Shown here one piece after another: positions 26,097 to 36,244 of a stretch of DNA of 43,806 nucleotides; positions within the stretch are counted from its first letter, which is position 1, and each line of letters opens with the position of its first letter. Both the position numbers and the translations under genes were made by a program. This stretch comes from Hyphomicrobium sp. (lineage in GTDB: Bacteria; Pseudomonadota; Alphaproteobacteria; Rhizobiales; Hyphomicrobiaceae). The DNA lies in contig JABFRT010000032.1 in assembly GCA_013141015.1 (NCBI GenBank), forward strand, positions 1-43,806. The letters are read 5' to 3'. The notes under the pieces are model-generated. The model was not told the origin of the DNA and made no database searches. It was given only the letters and a program-made list of their open reading frames with translations.

Positions 26097-26651
26097 GTGA
26101 GCATTCCTAATCTCATTACGCTTGGCCGGGTGATCCTTGTTCCGATCGTATTTTGGCTTCTCCTCAACGGCCAGCTGCAAGCGGCCTTCCTGGCGTTCGT
26201 GGTGGCCGGCATCTCAGACGCAGTCGATGGCTTCCTCGCCAAACGCTTCGGCTGGGAGACGGAACTTGGCGCCTATCTTGATCCAATCGCTGATAAGCTG
26301 TTGATTGTCTGCATTTTCCTGGCGCTCGGTGTAACGGCGCGACTGCCGTCGTGGTTGGTGATCCTGGTTGTCTCGCGCGATGTGCTGATCGTCATCGCTA
26401 TTGTTCTGTCTTGGCTGCTCAATCACCCCACGCCGATGAAACCGCTGGCGGTCAGTAAAATGAACACGGTCGCCCAGATCGTTTTGGCGGCGACGGTGCT
26501 GGCGCACGAGGCTTTCGATCTCAATCTCAGCGGCGCAGTGATTGCGCTCATCTGGCTGACGGCTGCGACGACTCTCGCGTCGCTTGTGGCTTATCTGCGC
26601 ATCTGGCTGCGCCACATGACGCTTTACGAGACGACAGGGTCGAAATCCTGA
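26097..26651 (+). CDS. CDP-alcohol phosphatidyltransferase (PgsA-like)
   Basis: GTG 26097 starts a 184-residue inner membrane enzyme that moves a phosphatidyl group from CDP-diacylglycerol to an alcohol. The signature D-x2-DG-x2-A..G-x3-D-x3-D is present as DAVDGFLAKRF .. ELGAYLDPIADK, with Lys in place of the usual Arg after A, a common variant in these proteins. Five or six membrane segments are visible. By size it may be glycerophosphate phosphatidyltransferase or a related enzyme; I cannot choose. Confidence 0.88.
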   Translation: MSIPNLITLGRVILVPIVFWLLLNGQLQAAFLAFVVAGISDAVDGFLAKRFGWETELGAYLDPIADKLLIVCIFLALGVTARLPSWLVILVVSRDVLIVIAIVLSWLLNHPTPMKPLAVSKMNTVAQIVLAATVLAHEAFDLNLSGAVIALIWLTAATTLASLVAYLRIWLRHMTLYETTGSKS

Positions 26652-26722
26652 TCCGGGACTGCTAGGAGGAACCGGTCCGCCCGTCCGCCCGAAGGCGACG
26701 AGCATATCGGGGAGATTGTCTT

Positions 26723-27796
26723 ATGCAGATTGAACGCCATGCGCTTTTCTGGGTTCTGGCGGCGCTCGTTTTCGGCGGTCTGTTGGCTCTTCTCGCACCC
26801 GTGCTGCTGCCGTTCGTGGTTGGGCTGGTGCTTGCCTATTTTCTCAATCCATTGGTCGACGGTTTGAGCGCTCTCTCGATCCCGCGCTGGCTGTCGGCGG
26901 TCATCATCCTGGTGCTCTCGACCTTATTGCTGGTTGCGCTGTTCGTGTTTCTCGTGCCTGTGTTGGCGCAGCAAACCGACGGCTTGATTGCAACGCTGCC
27001 CGGCGAGATTGCGCGCCTCAAGGGCCTGCTCGAAACATTTGCCCGCGAGCGCTTGGGCGCGCGCTTCCCGGAAGCCGAAGCTGCGATCTCGCGCGGGCTG
27101 AACGGTATGCAAGACTCGCTCCCCGGCATGCTTTCAGGCTTTGCAAAGGCGCTCTGGAGCCAGGGCACCGCCGCATTCAACTTTTTCTCGCTGATGCTGG
27201 TTACGCCTCTCGTGTTCTTCTACGCCCTCGTTGATTGGCCGCAAATGGTCGCCAAGGTCGATAGCTGGTTGCCGCGCAAGCACGCGCCCACCATCCGCGC
27301 GTTGGCCACAGAAATCGATAGCCGCGTGTCGGCCTTCATTCGTGGCCAAGGAATGGTCTGCATCGTGCTCGCGCTGTTTTACGGCATCGCGTTAAGCCTG
27401 CTCGGCCTGCGCTATGGCCTGCTGATTGGCTTGTTGACCGGTATATTGAGCTTCATCCCGTTTGCCGGCTGGGCGCTGGGTTTGATCACCGCGACCGCAC
27501 TCGCGGCCGTGCAGTATTGGCCGGACATGACCAGCATTCTCTTGGTGCCCGGTGTATTTCTCGCCGGTCAAGCGCTTGATGCGGCTGTCTTGAGCCCGCA
27601 AATTGTTGGCCAGAAAATCGGTTTGCATCCAGTCTGGCTGATCTTTGCGCTGCTGACCTTCAGCTACTTGTTCGGCTTCCTAGGGCTACTGGTTGCGGTG
27701 CCCGTTGCCGCCGCGATCGGCGTGCTGGTGCGCTTTGGCTTACGCACGTATCTTGAGAGTTCCGTCTATCACGGTCACGATGCGGCCAAAGGCTGA
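26723..27796 (+). CDS. AI-2E family transporter (PerM-like permease)
   Basis: The 357-residue membrane protein has the AI-2E/UPF0118 arrangement: three N-terminal hydrophobic segments (HALFWVLAALVFGGLLALLA; VLLPFVVGLVLAYFLNPLVD; AVIILVLSTLLLVALFVFLV), a central soluble stretch (about residues 85–150), and a C-terminal bundle with PFAGWALGLITATALAAV and GLHPVWLIFALLTFSYLFGF. Members are exporters or permeases of varied substrates, so the substrate is unknown. It sits just upstream of the Hda-like gene, as in many alphaproteobacteria. Confidence 0.88.
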   Translation: MQIERHALFWVLAALVFGGLLALLAPVLLPFVVGLVLAYFLNPLVDGLSALSIPRWLSAVIILVLSTLLLVALFVFLVPVLAQQTDGLIATLPGEIARLKGLLETFARERLGARFPEAEAAISRGLNGMQDSLPGMLSGFAKALWSQGTAAFNFFSLMLVTPLVFFYALVDWPQMVAKVDSWLPRKHAPTIRALATEIDSRVSAFIRGQGMVCIVLALFYGIALSLLGLRYGLLIGLLTGILSFIPFAGWALGLITATALAAVQYWPDMTSILLVPGVFLAGQALDAAVLSPQIVGQKIGLHPVWLIFALLTFSYLFGFLGLLVAVPVAAAIGVLVRFGLRTYLESSVYHGHDAAKG

Positions 27797-27811
27797 GGCC
27801 ATCACCTCACG

Positions 27812-28486
27812 ATGAGCGATTCTCCGCAGCAACTGGCGTTTGATTTGCCGCACCGGCCCGCGCTCGGTGTCGAAGATTTTCTGGTCTCGCATTCCAACGC
27901 GGCAGCCGTCGCGCTGGTTGATCGCTGGCCCGATTGGCCGGTGGGGGCCGCCGTCATCTCAGGTCCTGCCGGCTCGGGCAAAAGCCATCTCGCCAATGTT
28001 TGGCGCTTGCGATCGCATGCGGCAATCGTCCGCGCTGCAGATTGCACGACCGCGAGTGTGCCAGAACTGGCGAGCCACGGTGCGCTGGTCGTTGAAGACA
28101 TTGGCGACCGTGACGATGAACAGGCCTTGTTCCACCTGCTCAACCTGGTGCGCGAGCAACGTCTTGCTATGCTACTGACGTCGAACGCCGCGCCAGGCGA
28201 CCTTAATGTTGTGCTACCGGATTTGCGTTCGCGCCTCAAAGCTCTGCCATTCGCGGCCATCGCGACGCCTGATGAAGCGCTGTTGCGTGTGGTGCTGGTC
28301 AAATTGTTCGCCGACCGTCAGTTGGCTGTTGATCCGCAGATCATTGCCTACCTTTTGTTGAGGATGGAGCGCTCAATGGAAGCGGCCCGGCGCATCGTCG
28401 CCGAGGTTGACCGGCAAGCCTTGATGTTAAAACGTGGCGTCACGCGCACGGTTGCAGCTGCGGCACTGGAACGGTTGGGCTATTAG
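27812..28486 (+). CDS. hda: Hda-like DnaA-related replication regulator
   Basis: Hda acts with the sliding clamp to make DnaA hydrolyse ATP after initiation. The 224 residues begin MSDSPQQLAFDLPHRPALG; QLAFDL fits the clamp-binding QLxL/F motif of Hda. A P-loop GPAGSGKSHL follows near residue 51, a Walker B-like ALVVEDIGD and a C-terminal AAA lid with RLKALPFAAIATPDEALLRVVLVKL. It lacks the DnaA domain IV DNA-binding part. It follows the permease gene by 15 bases, so is probably co-transcribed. Confidence 0.88.
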   Translation: MSDSPQQLAFDLPHRPALGVEDFLVSHSNAAAVALVDRWPDWPVGAAVISGPAGSGKSHLANVWRLRSHAAIVRAADCTTASVPELASHGALVVEDIGDRDDEQALFHLLNLVREQRLAMLLTSNAAPGDLNVVLPDLRSRLKALPFAAIATPDEALLRVVLVKLFADRQLAVDPQIIAYLLLRMERSMEAARRIVAEVDRQALMLKRGVTRTVAAAALERLGY

Positions 28487-28528
28487 AGAAAAATCCCGAT
28501 GATTGCAGCGCTTGGCGGTGACGCTGTG

Positions 28529-28546
28529 GTGTCATGCGTGTGTTAC
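28529..28546 (+). promoter_or_regulatory. Possible Pho box upstream of ppk
   Basis: GTGTCAT (28529–28535), a 4-base spacer and GTGTTAC (28540–28546) have the 7-4-7 direct-repeat layout of PhoB sites (CTGTCAT twice); the first half matches 6 of 7, the second 4 of 7. It lies 45 bases before the ppk start. Confidence 0.35.
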
Positions 28547-28590
28547 ATTCGCCGCTGATCCCTTTGGATTAGAGGGATTTGGAGAACAAT

Positions 28591-30762
28591 ATGGCTTCCG
28601 TCCGGGGCAAGACCGCAGACAAGAAATCAGTAATCGCCGCGCCAACCGGTCCGGATCGCTTCTACAACCGTGAGCTTTCCTGGCTGCAGTTCAATCGCCG
28701 CGTTCTTGAAGAGGCGGGAAACCGCAACCATCCGGTGCTGGAGCGGCTGCGCTTCCTGTCGATCTCGGCGTCGAACCTTGATGAATTCTACATGGTCCGC
28801 GCCGCCGGCATTTACGGCCAGGTCAAGGCTGGTGTGACGACACTGTCGCAAGATGGTTCGACGCCGGTGCAACAGCTCGTCGCGATCAATAAATTTGTTG
28901 CCGTTCTCGTCGCCGACAAACAAACGGCGTGGCGCGCTCTGAAAACCGAAATGTCTGCCAGCGGCCTGCATGTCGTGCAGCCCGAGGATGTGACGGCAAG
29001 CGAGCGCGCGGCGCTTGAAAAGCTGTTCATGACTCACGTGTTCCCAATCCTGACGCCCATCGCCGCTGATCCTGCGCATCCATTCCCGTTCATTCTCAAT
29101 AAGGCGCTGACCATCGCTGTCGAAATGCAGCGCAAGACGGACGGCAAGGCCATGAACGGCCTGATCCCGATCCCCGGTCAGCTTGAGCGCTTTATTCGCC
29201 TCGAAGCCGACGAGGCACGCCCGAAAGACATCCGCTTCATTCAGCTGGAAAGCATGATCGGCATGTTCTTGAGTGAGCTGTTCACCGGCTTTGCCATCAA
29301 GAGCCAGGGTGCATTCCGCCTGCTGCGCGACAGCGATATCGAATTGCAGGAAGAAGCCGAAGATCTGGTGCGCTCGTATGAAAGCCAGCTGAAGCGGCGC
29401 CGCCGTGGCAACGTGATCCGGCTCGAACTCGAAGCCCGCATGCCTGAGCGGTTGCGCAAGTTTGTGGTGGAAGAGCTAGAAGTGCGCGAAGAAAGCGTGT
29501 TCGTGAAAGATGGCCTGCTGGCGCTTGCCGACACCGCGCAGCTGATCGTCGCCGACCGCCCTGATCTGGTGTTCAAACCATTCACGATCCGCTTTCCGGA
29601 GCGTATCCGCGAATTCAGCGGTGATTGCTTTGCGGCCGTGCGCAAGAAAGATATCGTCGTTCATCATCCCTATGAAAGCTTCGACGTGGTCGTGCAGTAC
29701 CTGCGCCAAGCGGTTGCCGACCCGAACGTGATGGCGATCAAATGGACGCTCTACCGCACGTCGCGCGACAGCCCGATTGTGCAGGCGTTGAAGGAGGCGG
29801 TTGAGGCTGGCAAGTCCGTTACGGCCGTCGTTGAATTGAAAGCCCGTTTCGATGAAGCCGCCAATATCCGCTGGGCCCGCGATTTGGAAAGCGCCGGCGT
29901 TCACGTCGTCTACGGCTTCACGGAACTGAAAACCCACGCCAAACTCGGCTTGATTGTGCGCCGTGAGGGCACCGAACTCACCACCTATTGCCACATCGGC
30001 ACCGGCAACTATCACCCGCAGACAGCGCGCGTTTACACCGACCTGTCGTTGTTCACGACCAACCCGATCATTGCCCGCGACGTGACCCGCATTTTGAACT
30101 TCGTCACCGGGTACGGCGAGCCGGCGGAACTCGAATGCATGGCCGCCAGTCCGCACGGTATCCGCAACCGCATCATGACGCACATTGCTGACGAAGCCAA
30201 AAATGCGCGCGCAGGTAAACCGGCGGCGATTTGGATGAAAATGAATTCGCTTGTCGATGCGCAAATCATTGGGGCGCTGTATGACGCGAGCATTGCGGGC
30301 GTTGAAATCGATCTCGTTGTGCGCGGCGTGTGTTGTTTGCGGCCGGGCATTCCTGGCATGTCGGAAAATATTCGCGTCAAGAGCATCATCGGCCGCTTTC
30401 TCGAGCATGCCCGCATCTACTGTTTCGGTAACGGCGAGCCCTTGCCATCGGCCAACGCCAGCGTCTACATCAGCTCCGCCGATTTGATGCCGCGCAATCT
30501 CGACCGGCGGGTCGAAGCTATGCTGCCGGTGTTGAATGCGACGGTGCATGAACAGGTGCTCAATCAGATCATGGTCGCCAATCTCAAGGACAATCAGCAG
30601 AGCTGGCGCATCAACGGCGATGGATCGGCAACACGTCTCGTGCCGGCGGTTGGCGAAGAACCGTTTAATGCGCATCAATACTTCATGACCAACCCGTCGC
30701 TGTCCGGGCGTGGCCAATCGTTGAAAGAGAACTTCCCGCCGCGTTTCGAACAACCGGCATGA
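28591..30762 (+). CDS. ppk: Polyphosphate kinase 1
   Basis: PPK1 builds inorganic polyphosphate from ATP through a phospho-histidine intermediate. ATG 28591 is preferred because GGAG lies 8 bases upstream; a TTG at 28579 is also in frame. The 723 residues start [20 protein letters not shown] and include [34 protein letters not shown], and the active-site [18 protein letters not shown] with His at residue 449, [20 protein letters not shown] and [17 protein letters not shown]. It is followed by ppx, the matching exopolyphosphatase, 31 bases downstream. Confidence 0.97.
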   Translation: MASVRGKTADKKSVIAAPTGPDRFYNRELSWLQFNRRVLEEAGNRNHPVLERLRFLSISASNLDEFYMVRAAGIYGQVKAGVTTLSQDGSTPVQQLVAINKFVAVLVADKQTAWRALKTEMSASGLHVVQPEDVTASERAALEKLFMTHVFPILTPIAADPAHPFPFILNKALTIAVEMQRKTDGKAMNGLIPIPGQLERFIRLEADEARPKDIRFIQLESMIGMFLSELFTGFAIKSQGAFRLLRDSDIELQEEAEDLVRSYESQLKRRRRGNVIRLELEARMPERLRKFVVEELEVREESVFVKDGLLALADTAQLIVADRPDLVFKPFTIRFPERIREFSGDCFAAVRKKDIVVHHPYESFDVVVQYLRQAVADPNVMAIKWTLYRTSRDSPIVQALKEAVEAGKSVTAVVELKARFDEAANIRWARDLESAGVHVVYGFTELKTHAKLGLIVRREGTELTTYCHIGTGNYHPQTARVYTDLSLFTTNPIIARDVTRILNFVTGYGEPAELECMAASPHGIRNRIMTHIADEAKNARAGKPAAIWMKMNSLVDAQIIGALYDASIAGVEIDLVVRGVCCLRPGIPGMSENIRVKSIIGRFLEHARIYCFGNGEPLPSANASVYISSADLMPRNLDRRVEAMLPVLNATVHEQVLNQIMVANLKDNQQSWRINGDGSATRLVPAVGEEPFNAHQYFMTNPSLSGRGQSLKENFPPRFEQPA

Positions 30763-30793
30763 AGAACAGCAGCACGACGATGAGGAACATCTT

Positions 30794-32329
30794 TTGACAC
30801 GGCTCAATGAATTGCTAGGCAGCGAGCGGCGCTTGTCCGACCTTGAGCCGATCGGTGTGATCGATATCGGCTCTAACTCGGTGCGTCTTGTCGTCTACGA
30901 GGGCGCGGTGCGGGCACCCACGCCTGTGTTCAATGAAAAAGTGCTGTGTGGTCTCGGCCGCTCAGTTGCATCAACGGGCACCCTCGCCCCGGACGCGGTT
31001 GAACGCGCCATCCACGCGCTGACACGCTTCAAAACCATCGCCCATGTGCTTGGCGTCAAGAACTTGAAAGCCATTGCCACTGCCGCTGTTCGCGAGGCCA
31101 GCAATGGCCGCGAATTCCTGCGCCGCGGCGAAGAGGCCGCCGGTTGTAAAATCGACGTACTGTCGGGCGAGGTCGAGGCGCAGCTTGCCGCGCAAGGCAT
31201 TATGATGGGCTTTGTCGATGCCGACGGCATTGCTGGCGACCTTGGCGGCGGCAGTCTCGAATTGATCGACTTGGCTGCTGGCCGCCTGCACGATGCGATG
31301 ACCTTGCCGCTCGGCGGATTGCGCCTGATCGACACCACCGGCAACAAACTCGAGAAAGCCGTCGATGTGATCGATCAGGCCATCGCCGGCGTGCCGTGGT
31401 TGAAAAAGGGCCAGGGGCGGGCTTTCTATGCGGTTGGCGGTACGTGGCGCGCGCTTGCCAAGCTGCATATGGAAGCATCCAACTATCCGCTGCGCGTGAT
31501 GCAGGGGTACGTCATCCAGACCCGCGCCGCGATCGACTTTTCTGAATTGGTGCGCCGGACCAAGAAGCCGCAAATGCTGGCGGGAGGTGCGGCTATCGCA
31601 CGGGCGCGCCGCGAAGTTCTGCCGTTTGGAGCGCTTGTTCTTGAACGCTTGCTGCGCCAGTTGCAGCCAAGCGAAGTTATCTTCTCCGTCTTCGGCATCC
31701 GCGAAGGGCTCATCTACGGTCTGCTGCCGGCCATCGAACAAAGGCGCGATCCGCTGATCAGCTTCTGCGAGGACTACGCCAGCCTGCGCGCCCGCTCGGT
31801 TGAGCACGCGCGTGAGCTGTGCCGCTGGACCGATCAATTGTTTGCCCTTCCCGACCTTGTGGAAACGGCGGATGAGTGCCGCCTGCGCCATGCGGCCTGC
31901 CTTTTGTCGGACGTCGGCTGGCGGGCCCACCCCGATTATCGCGGTGAGCAGAGCCTCAACACCATCGCCCACGCCGGCCTCGGCGGCGTTGATCACGCCG
32001 GGCGGATCTTTCTGGCGTTGGCGGTTTATCATCGCCATGAGTCGTCGGAAGAGGACGGCGAGCAATTGTCTGAGCGGTTGCGCGCACTGGTCACCAAACG
32101 CGTGCAGAAGCGGGCCAAGATTGTCGGAGCGGCCGTCCGCACTGCGCACATGCTGTCAATCGGCACCGCCGGCGTCATCGATGAAACGCGGCTGATCTAT
32201 GAGGGGGACAAGCTGGTCCTCGAGATCCCGCAACAATATGCCGGTCTGGACGGCGAACGGCTGCGCCGCCGGTTTGAACAATTGGCGGCACTCGTTGGCA
32301 AGACAGGTGCCATCCGGCTTGGCGGTTAA
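30794..32329 (+). CDS. ppx: Ppx/GppA exopolyphosphatase
   Basis: TTG 30794, preceded by GAGGAA, starts a 511-residue member of the actin-like ASKHA phosphatase family that releases phosphate from polyphosphate or pppGpp. Motifs: IGVIDIGSNSVRLVVYEG (phosphate-1), ATAAVREASNGREFL, GIAGDLGGGSLELIDL (phosphate-2), the TLPLGGLRLID region and YAVGGTWRALAKLHM. The C-terminal half includes an HD-type region (RHAACLLSDVGWRAHPDYRG .. FLALAVYHRHES). Adjacent to ppk, so polyphosphate synthesis and breakdown are encoded together. Confidence 0.95.
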   Translation: MTRLNELLGSERRLSDLEPIGVIDIGSNSVRLVVYEGAVRAPTPVFNEKVLCGLGRSVASTGTLAPDAVERAIHALTRFKTIAHVLGVKNLKAIATAAVREASNGREFLRRGEEAAGCKIDVLSGEVEAQLAAQGIMMGFVDADGIAGDLGGGSLELIDLAAGRLHDAMTLPLGGLRLIDTTGNKLEKAVDVIDQAIAGVPWLKKGQGRAFYAVGGTWRALAKLHMEASNYPLRVMQGYVIQTRAAIDFSELVRRTKKPQMLAGGAAIARARREVLPFGALVLERLLRQLQPSEVIFSVFGIREGLIYGLLPAIEQRRDPLISFCEDYASLRARSVEHARELCRWTDQLFALPDLVETADECRLRHAACLLSDVGWRAHPDYRGEQSLNTIAHAGLGGVDHAGRIFLALAVYHRHESSEEDGEQLSERLRALVTKRVQKRAKIVGAAVRTAHMLSIGTAGVIDETRLIYEGDKLVLEIPQQYAGLDGERLRRRFEQLAALVGKTGAIRLGG

Positions 32330-32433
32330 CGGGCCACACACAGCCGCCCTGTCGCGCGCTTTGCCACCCCTATGCCGCACAATCCTGCTAGTCTGTTGTT
32401 GAATTCGTGCCAGAGCGCGATTAGATCGGGGCC

Positions 32434-33363
32434 ATGTCCGATAATCTCTATGACATACTCGGGGTAACGCGCCGCGCCTCGGAAGATGAAATTCGCCAGG
32501 CTTTCCGCAAGCTGGCGAAGGAGCATCACCCTGACATGAATTCCGGCAACGCTGCGGCCGCCGAGAAATTCAAGAAAATTTCGGCAGCTAACGAGATCCT
32601 GAGCGATCCTGAGCGCCGCCGTCAGTACGATTCAGGCGAGATCGATGGCAAGGGCGATCCGCGCGCACCTCAATACCGGGCCCGTCCAGGTGCCCAACAG
32701 CGCGGCCGGGGCCCGGCTGGCGGGTTCGACGACATGGGCTTTTCCGACATCTTTTCCGACGTCTTTGGTGCTCGCGGCGGACCAGGCGGTATGGGCGGGG
32801 CGTTCGCTGGCGGCAGAGCGGGCCGCGGCGGGCCGCAGCGCGGCCAGGATTTGCGCTACACATTGGAAGTCGATCTCATCGAAGCGGTGGCGGGCGCGAA
32901 GAAGCGCGTCACCCTGCCGGAAGGCGGCACGCTCGATTTGGCCGTGCCCGAAGGCGTAACCGATGGTCAGGTTCTGCGGCTCAAGGGACGGGGCACGGCG
33001 GGGCAGCCGGGCGCTGAAGCTGGCGACGCGCTTGTTGAAATCAAGATCAAACCGCATGCCCAGTTCAAGCGCCAGGGCGACGATATTCTGATCGAGTTGC
33101 CGATCACGATTGACGAAGCTGTGCTTGGCGCCAAGGTCGAAGTGCCGACGGTGACAAGCCGCGTGCAGTTGTCGATCCCGAAGGGCACCAGCTCCGGTAA
33201 AACCTTCCGCTTGAAGGGCAAGGGCGTGAAGACAAAGACCGGTGGCTACGGCGACGAACTGGTCACGGTGCGCATTGTGATGCCTGACGCCATCGACGAA
33301 AGCCTGTCGTATTTCTTCTCAGAATGGCGCCAGAAAAACGCTTATGATCCGGGCCGGAAGTAG
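32434..33363 (+). CDS. DnaJ-type co-chaperone without zinc finger (CbpA-like)
   Basis: DnaJ proteins stimulate DnaK. The N-terminal J domain (residues 4–67, YDILGVTRRASEDEIRQAFR .. HHPDMN .. LSDPERRRQYD) holds the essential HPD motif. A Gly/Arg-rich linker follows (about 75–140). The C-terminal substrate-binding domains are typical (DLRYTLEVDLIEAVAGAKK; DDILIELPITIDEAVLGAKV; GYGDELVTVRIVMP). The cysteine-rich zinc finger of DnaJ is absent, which makes this a class B protein. It sits between ppx and rnd. Confidence 0.93.
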   Translation: MSDNLYDILGVTRRASEDEIRQAFRKLAKEHHPDMNSGNAAAAEKFKKISAANEILSDPERRRQYDSGEIDGKGDPRAPQYRARPGAQQRGRGPAGGFDDMGFSDIFSDVFGARGGPGGMGGAFAGGRAGRGGPQRGQDLRYTLEVDLIEAVAGAKKRVTLPEGGTLDLAVPEGVTDGQVLRLKGRGTAGQPGAEAGDALVEIKIKPHAQFKRQGDDILIELPITIDEAVLGAKVEVPTVTSRVQLSIPKGTSSGKTFRLKGKGVKTKTGGYGDELVTVRIVMPDAIDESLSYFFSEWRQKNAYDPGRK

Positions 33364-33413
33364 CGCCCCTCGACAATCACAACGGGTGTACACGGGACGG
33401 ACGAAGATACCGC

Positions 33414-34583
33414 CTATGCGGTAACCGCCGTCTTCGGCGATGGCACCACGCGGACTTCGCCTTTGACGAGCGTCAGGGCCAATTCGCCGCGCTTCAGGCG
33501 CAACGCGTCTTCGCCAAACAACTTGCGCCGCCAGCCCTGGAGTGCCGGAATATCTGGCTCATTCTCAGTTGCCAGTGTTTCCAAGTCATCGCTATCAGCG
33601 ATCATGCGCGGCGCCACGCGGTGCTCAGCGGCGGCTGATTTCAACAGCACTTTGAGCAGTTCGAGTGTCGCGGTTGCCTCGGCCGACAAGGATTCGTTGC
33701 GTTCCAGTTTCGGCAGCGTTTTCGGATCGCGCGCCATGCCGGTCTTGACGGCTTCGATGATTTCGCGGGCCCGCGCCGAACGGCCAAAACCATCGGACAG
33801 CGTGCGCAATTGGCCAAGCGCATCCGGCGTCACCGGCATTTGATTGGCGATATCATACAGCGCGTCGTCGCGCAGAATGCGGCCACGCGGTACGTCTTGT
33901 GCCTGCGCCAAGCGTTCGCGCCACGCGGCGAGTTCAACCAGTACGGCAAGCGATTTCTTGTTCTTGACGCGCAGCTTCAAGCGCTGCCACGCCTTTTCGG
34001 GATCAGTATCGTAGGTCCCGGGGTTGGTCAGCGTGTCCATTTCCTCCGCCAGCCAACCGGTACGGCCGGACTTTTCGAGATCAGCTTTCAAGGCGGCATA
34101 AACATCGCGCAGATGGGTGACGTCGCCGAGCGCGTAGACCAGCTGCTTTTCCGACAGGGGACGGCGGCTCCAATCGGTGAATCGCGACGACTTATCGATA
34201 TCCGCGCCGGAGATCCGCTTGACCAGATTGACGTAGCTGATGCTCTCGCCAAAGCCGCAGACCATTGCGGCGACCTGCGTGTCGAACACCGGCGACGGCA
34301 CTACGCCCGTCTTGGTGTAGACGATTTCAATATCCTGGCGCGCCGCGTGGAACACTTTCACCACGCGCTCGTCGGCCATCAGTTTGTAGAACGGCGCCAG
34401 ATCAAGGCCCGGATGCAGCGGGTCAACGACCGCCTCAGCCTCGGGACCGGCGAGCTGGATCAGACACAGCTGCGGCCAGAAGGTTGATTCGCGCAGAAAT
34501 TCCGTGTCGACAGTGACGTGGTCGCTGCCGCTCAGTTTCTCGCAAAGGATGTGCAAGTCGGATGTGGTGGTGATGACGTCCAT
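33414..34583 (-). CDS. rnd: Ribonuclease D
   Basis: RNase D is a 3'-5' exoribonuclease that trims tRNA precursors. The 389-residue protein has the DEDD exonuclease residues in VTVDTEFLRESTFWP, HAARQDIEIVY and the conserved YALGDVTHLRDVY, followed by an HRDC-type region (about residues 205–285; AAWRERLAQAQDVPRGRIL). It is convergent with dnaJ, so it is transcribed opposite to the flanking ppx–dnaJ and aspS genes. Confidence 0.94.
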   Translation of the reverse strand: MDVITTTSDLHILCEKLSGSDHVTVDTEFLRESTFWPQLCLIQLAGPEAEAVVDPLHPGLDLAPFYKLMADERVVKVFHAARQDIEIVYTKTGVVPSPVFDTQVAAMVCGFGESISYVNLVKRISGADIDKSSRFTDWSRRPLSEKQLVYALGDVTHLRDVYAALKADLEKSGRTGWLAEEMDTLTNPGTYDTDPEKAWQRLKLRVKNKKSLAVLVELAAWRERLAQAQDVPRGRILRDDALYDIANQMPVTPDALGQLRTLSDGFGRSARAREIIEAVKTGMARDPKTLPKLERNESLSAEATATLELLKVLLKSAAAEHRVAPRMIADSDDLETLATENEPDIPALQGWRRKLFGEDALRLKRGELALTLVKGEVRVVPSPKTAVTA

Positions 34584-34876
34584 GAGGGGTGCCTATAGCG
34601 CATGGCTTTTGCCTTGTCGCCCCCGCCAAGCGACAATTCCGCCGCGTCAAATGTCCAATCCGCACCGGTGTGTGGCTCCGCACCATCTCCCGTCCAACCG
34701 GCGGCTGCCGGGCAAATCCAGCTGAATGAGCCGGATTTGTAGCATTTTATAGGTTTCATAAACCGGGAGTTAGCCTGCGGCCGACTATAGTTCCCCTCGC
34801 GCTCCAGGTGGTCCAAGCCGTGATTTATCCCATTTCATGGCTCCATATCGCGGGCTTCTGATTCGCGAGGGACCTG
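34584..34876. other. Divergent promoter region of rnd and the CAP–RTX gene
   Basis: 293 bases separate the two starts. A short hairpin GGTTT/AAACC lies at about 34752–34764. I see no clear -35/-10 pair. Confidence 0.35.
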
Positions 34877-36244
34877 ATGGCCACCTTTACCGCCTACGAA
34901 CAGCTGCTGCTGGAACTCATGAACCGTGCGCGGCTCGATCCGCTCGGCGAGGCGGCGCGCCTTGGTATCGACCTCAACGCGGGCTTGGCGCCGGGGACGA
35001 TTACATCTGCCACTAAGCAGGCCCTGGCACCGAATAACAGCCTGGTAACGGCGTCGCGCGCCCACAGCCAGCACATGATCAACACCGATAAGTTCAACCA
35101 CGATGGCATCGGCGACGGCACGCCAACATCGCGTATGACGGCGGCGGGATACACCCTTACCGGCACCTGGATGACGGGCGAAAACATTGCGTGGACCGGC
35201 ACGACGGGCACCGCCGATATGTTGTCTTTCACAACTCAGATCGCAGACAACCTGTTCCGCAGCGCAGGCCACCGCGAAAACACGCTGAACGGCGGCTTCC
35301 GCGAAGCGGGCACAGGCGTTGTCAGCGGCACATTTACGACAACGCGCGACTGGAATGCCGTCATGGCGACCGAAAACTTCGGCTTGTCCGGCTCGAAAGT
35401 ATTCGTCAGCGGTGTCGCTATCAACGACACCAACGGCAATGATTTCTATGACGTGGGTGAAGCCCGCGCCAACGTCAAGGTGGCCGTATCGACGGGCGGT
35501 ATCGCGGATGGAACCGATATCAGCGAAGCCGCCGGAGGGTATAGCGTTGCGACCGATACCGGCACGCACGTCATTACATTCTCGGGCGGCGGCCTTGCGG
35601 CACCCGTCACCGCAACGCTTTATGGCGAAGGATCGAACGTCAAAGCCGATCTTTCTGGCAGTAATGAAATTCTGAGTTCCGTCACGACGGTGCTTGGCGC
35701 GGGCGCCAAAGATTTGCGGCTGCTCGGCGCGGTCGTGGCCAACGGCTTTGGTAACGCGCTCGACAACGCCTTGGTTGGCAGCAAAGCCGCCAACGTGTTG
35801 AGTGGTGCGGCTGGCAACGACACGATCTATGGCGGCGCCGGCAACGATGTTATCGCCGGCGGTGCGGGCCGTGACATCATGATCGGCAGTCTTGGCGCCG
35901 ACCGTTTCGATTTCAATGCCATCAGCGAAACCAGCATCATCGCATCGGCGCGCGATGTGATTACCGACTTCACACACAACAACACGCTGGCCTTGTCTGA
36001 TCGCATCGACCTGCAAACCATCGACGCCAACGGCGCACTTGCAACCAGCGCTGCATTCTTTTGGCTGGGCACCGCGGCGTTCAACGGGGCGCCGGGGCGC
36101 TTGCGCTACTATCAAGAAGACCCGGCCGCCACGGTCAGCGACAAAACCATCGTCGAAGGCGACATCAACGGCGACAAGGCCGCGGATTTCCGGATCGAAC
36201 TGAGGGGCCTCAAAGCACTCGTGGCCGCGGATTTCGTGCTCTAG
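34877..36244 (+). CDS. Secreted CAP-domain protein with RTX calcium-binding C-terminus
   Basis: The 455 residues begin with a CAP/SCP domain (about 8–180): LLELMNRARLDPLGEAARLG, ASRAHSQHMINTDKFNHDG, GENIAW and FRSAGHRENTLNGGFREAG, with the conserved His and Glu. A beta-sandwich-like region (about 180–285, VAINDTNGNDFYDVGEARAN) follows, resembling SdrD B-like repeats. The C-terminus has RTX nonapeptides GGAGNDVIAGGAGRDIMIG and a serralysin-like end (GADRFDFNAISE .. ALVAADFVL). There is no N-terminal signal peptide, and such proteins usually leave through a type I secretion system by a C-terminal signal. Its substrate or target is unknown. No type I transporter is in the window. It lies between rnd and aspS, which are usually adjacent in this class. 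Confidence 0.9.
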   Translation: MATFTAYEQLLLELMNRARLDPLGEAARLGIDLNAGLAPGTITSATKQALAPNNSLVTASRAHSQHMINTDKFNHDGIGDGTPTSRMTAAGYTLTGTWMTGENIAWTGTTGTADMLSFTTQIADNLFRSAGHRENTLNGGFREAGTGVVSGTFTTTRDWNAVMATENFGLSGSKVFVSGVAINDTNGNDFYDVGEARANVKVAVSTGGIADGTDISEAAGGYSVATDTGTHVITFSGGGLAAPVTATLYGEGSNVKADLSGSNEILSSVTTVLGAGAKDLRLLGAVVANGFGNALDNALVGSKAANVLSGAAGNDTIYGGAGNDVIAGGAGRDIMIGSLGADRFDFNAISETSIIASARDVITDFTHNNTLALSDRIDLQTIDANGALATSAAFFWLGTAAFNGAPGRLRYYQEDPAATVSDKTIVEGDINGDKAADFRIELRGLKALVAADFVL

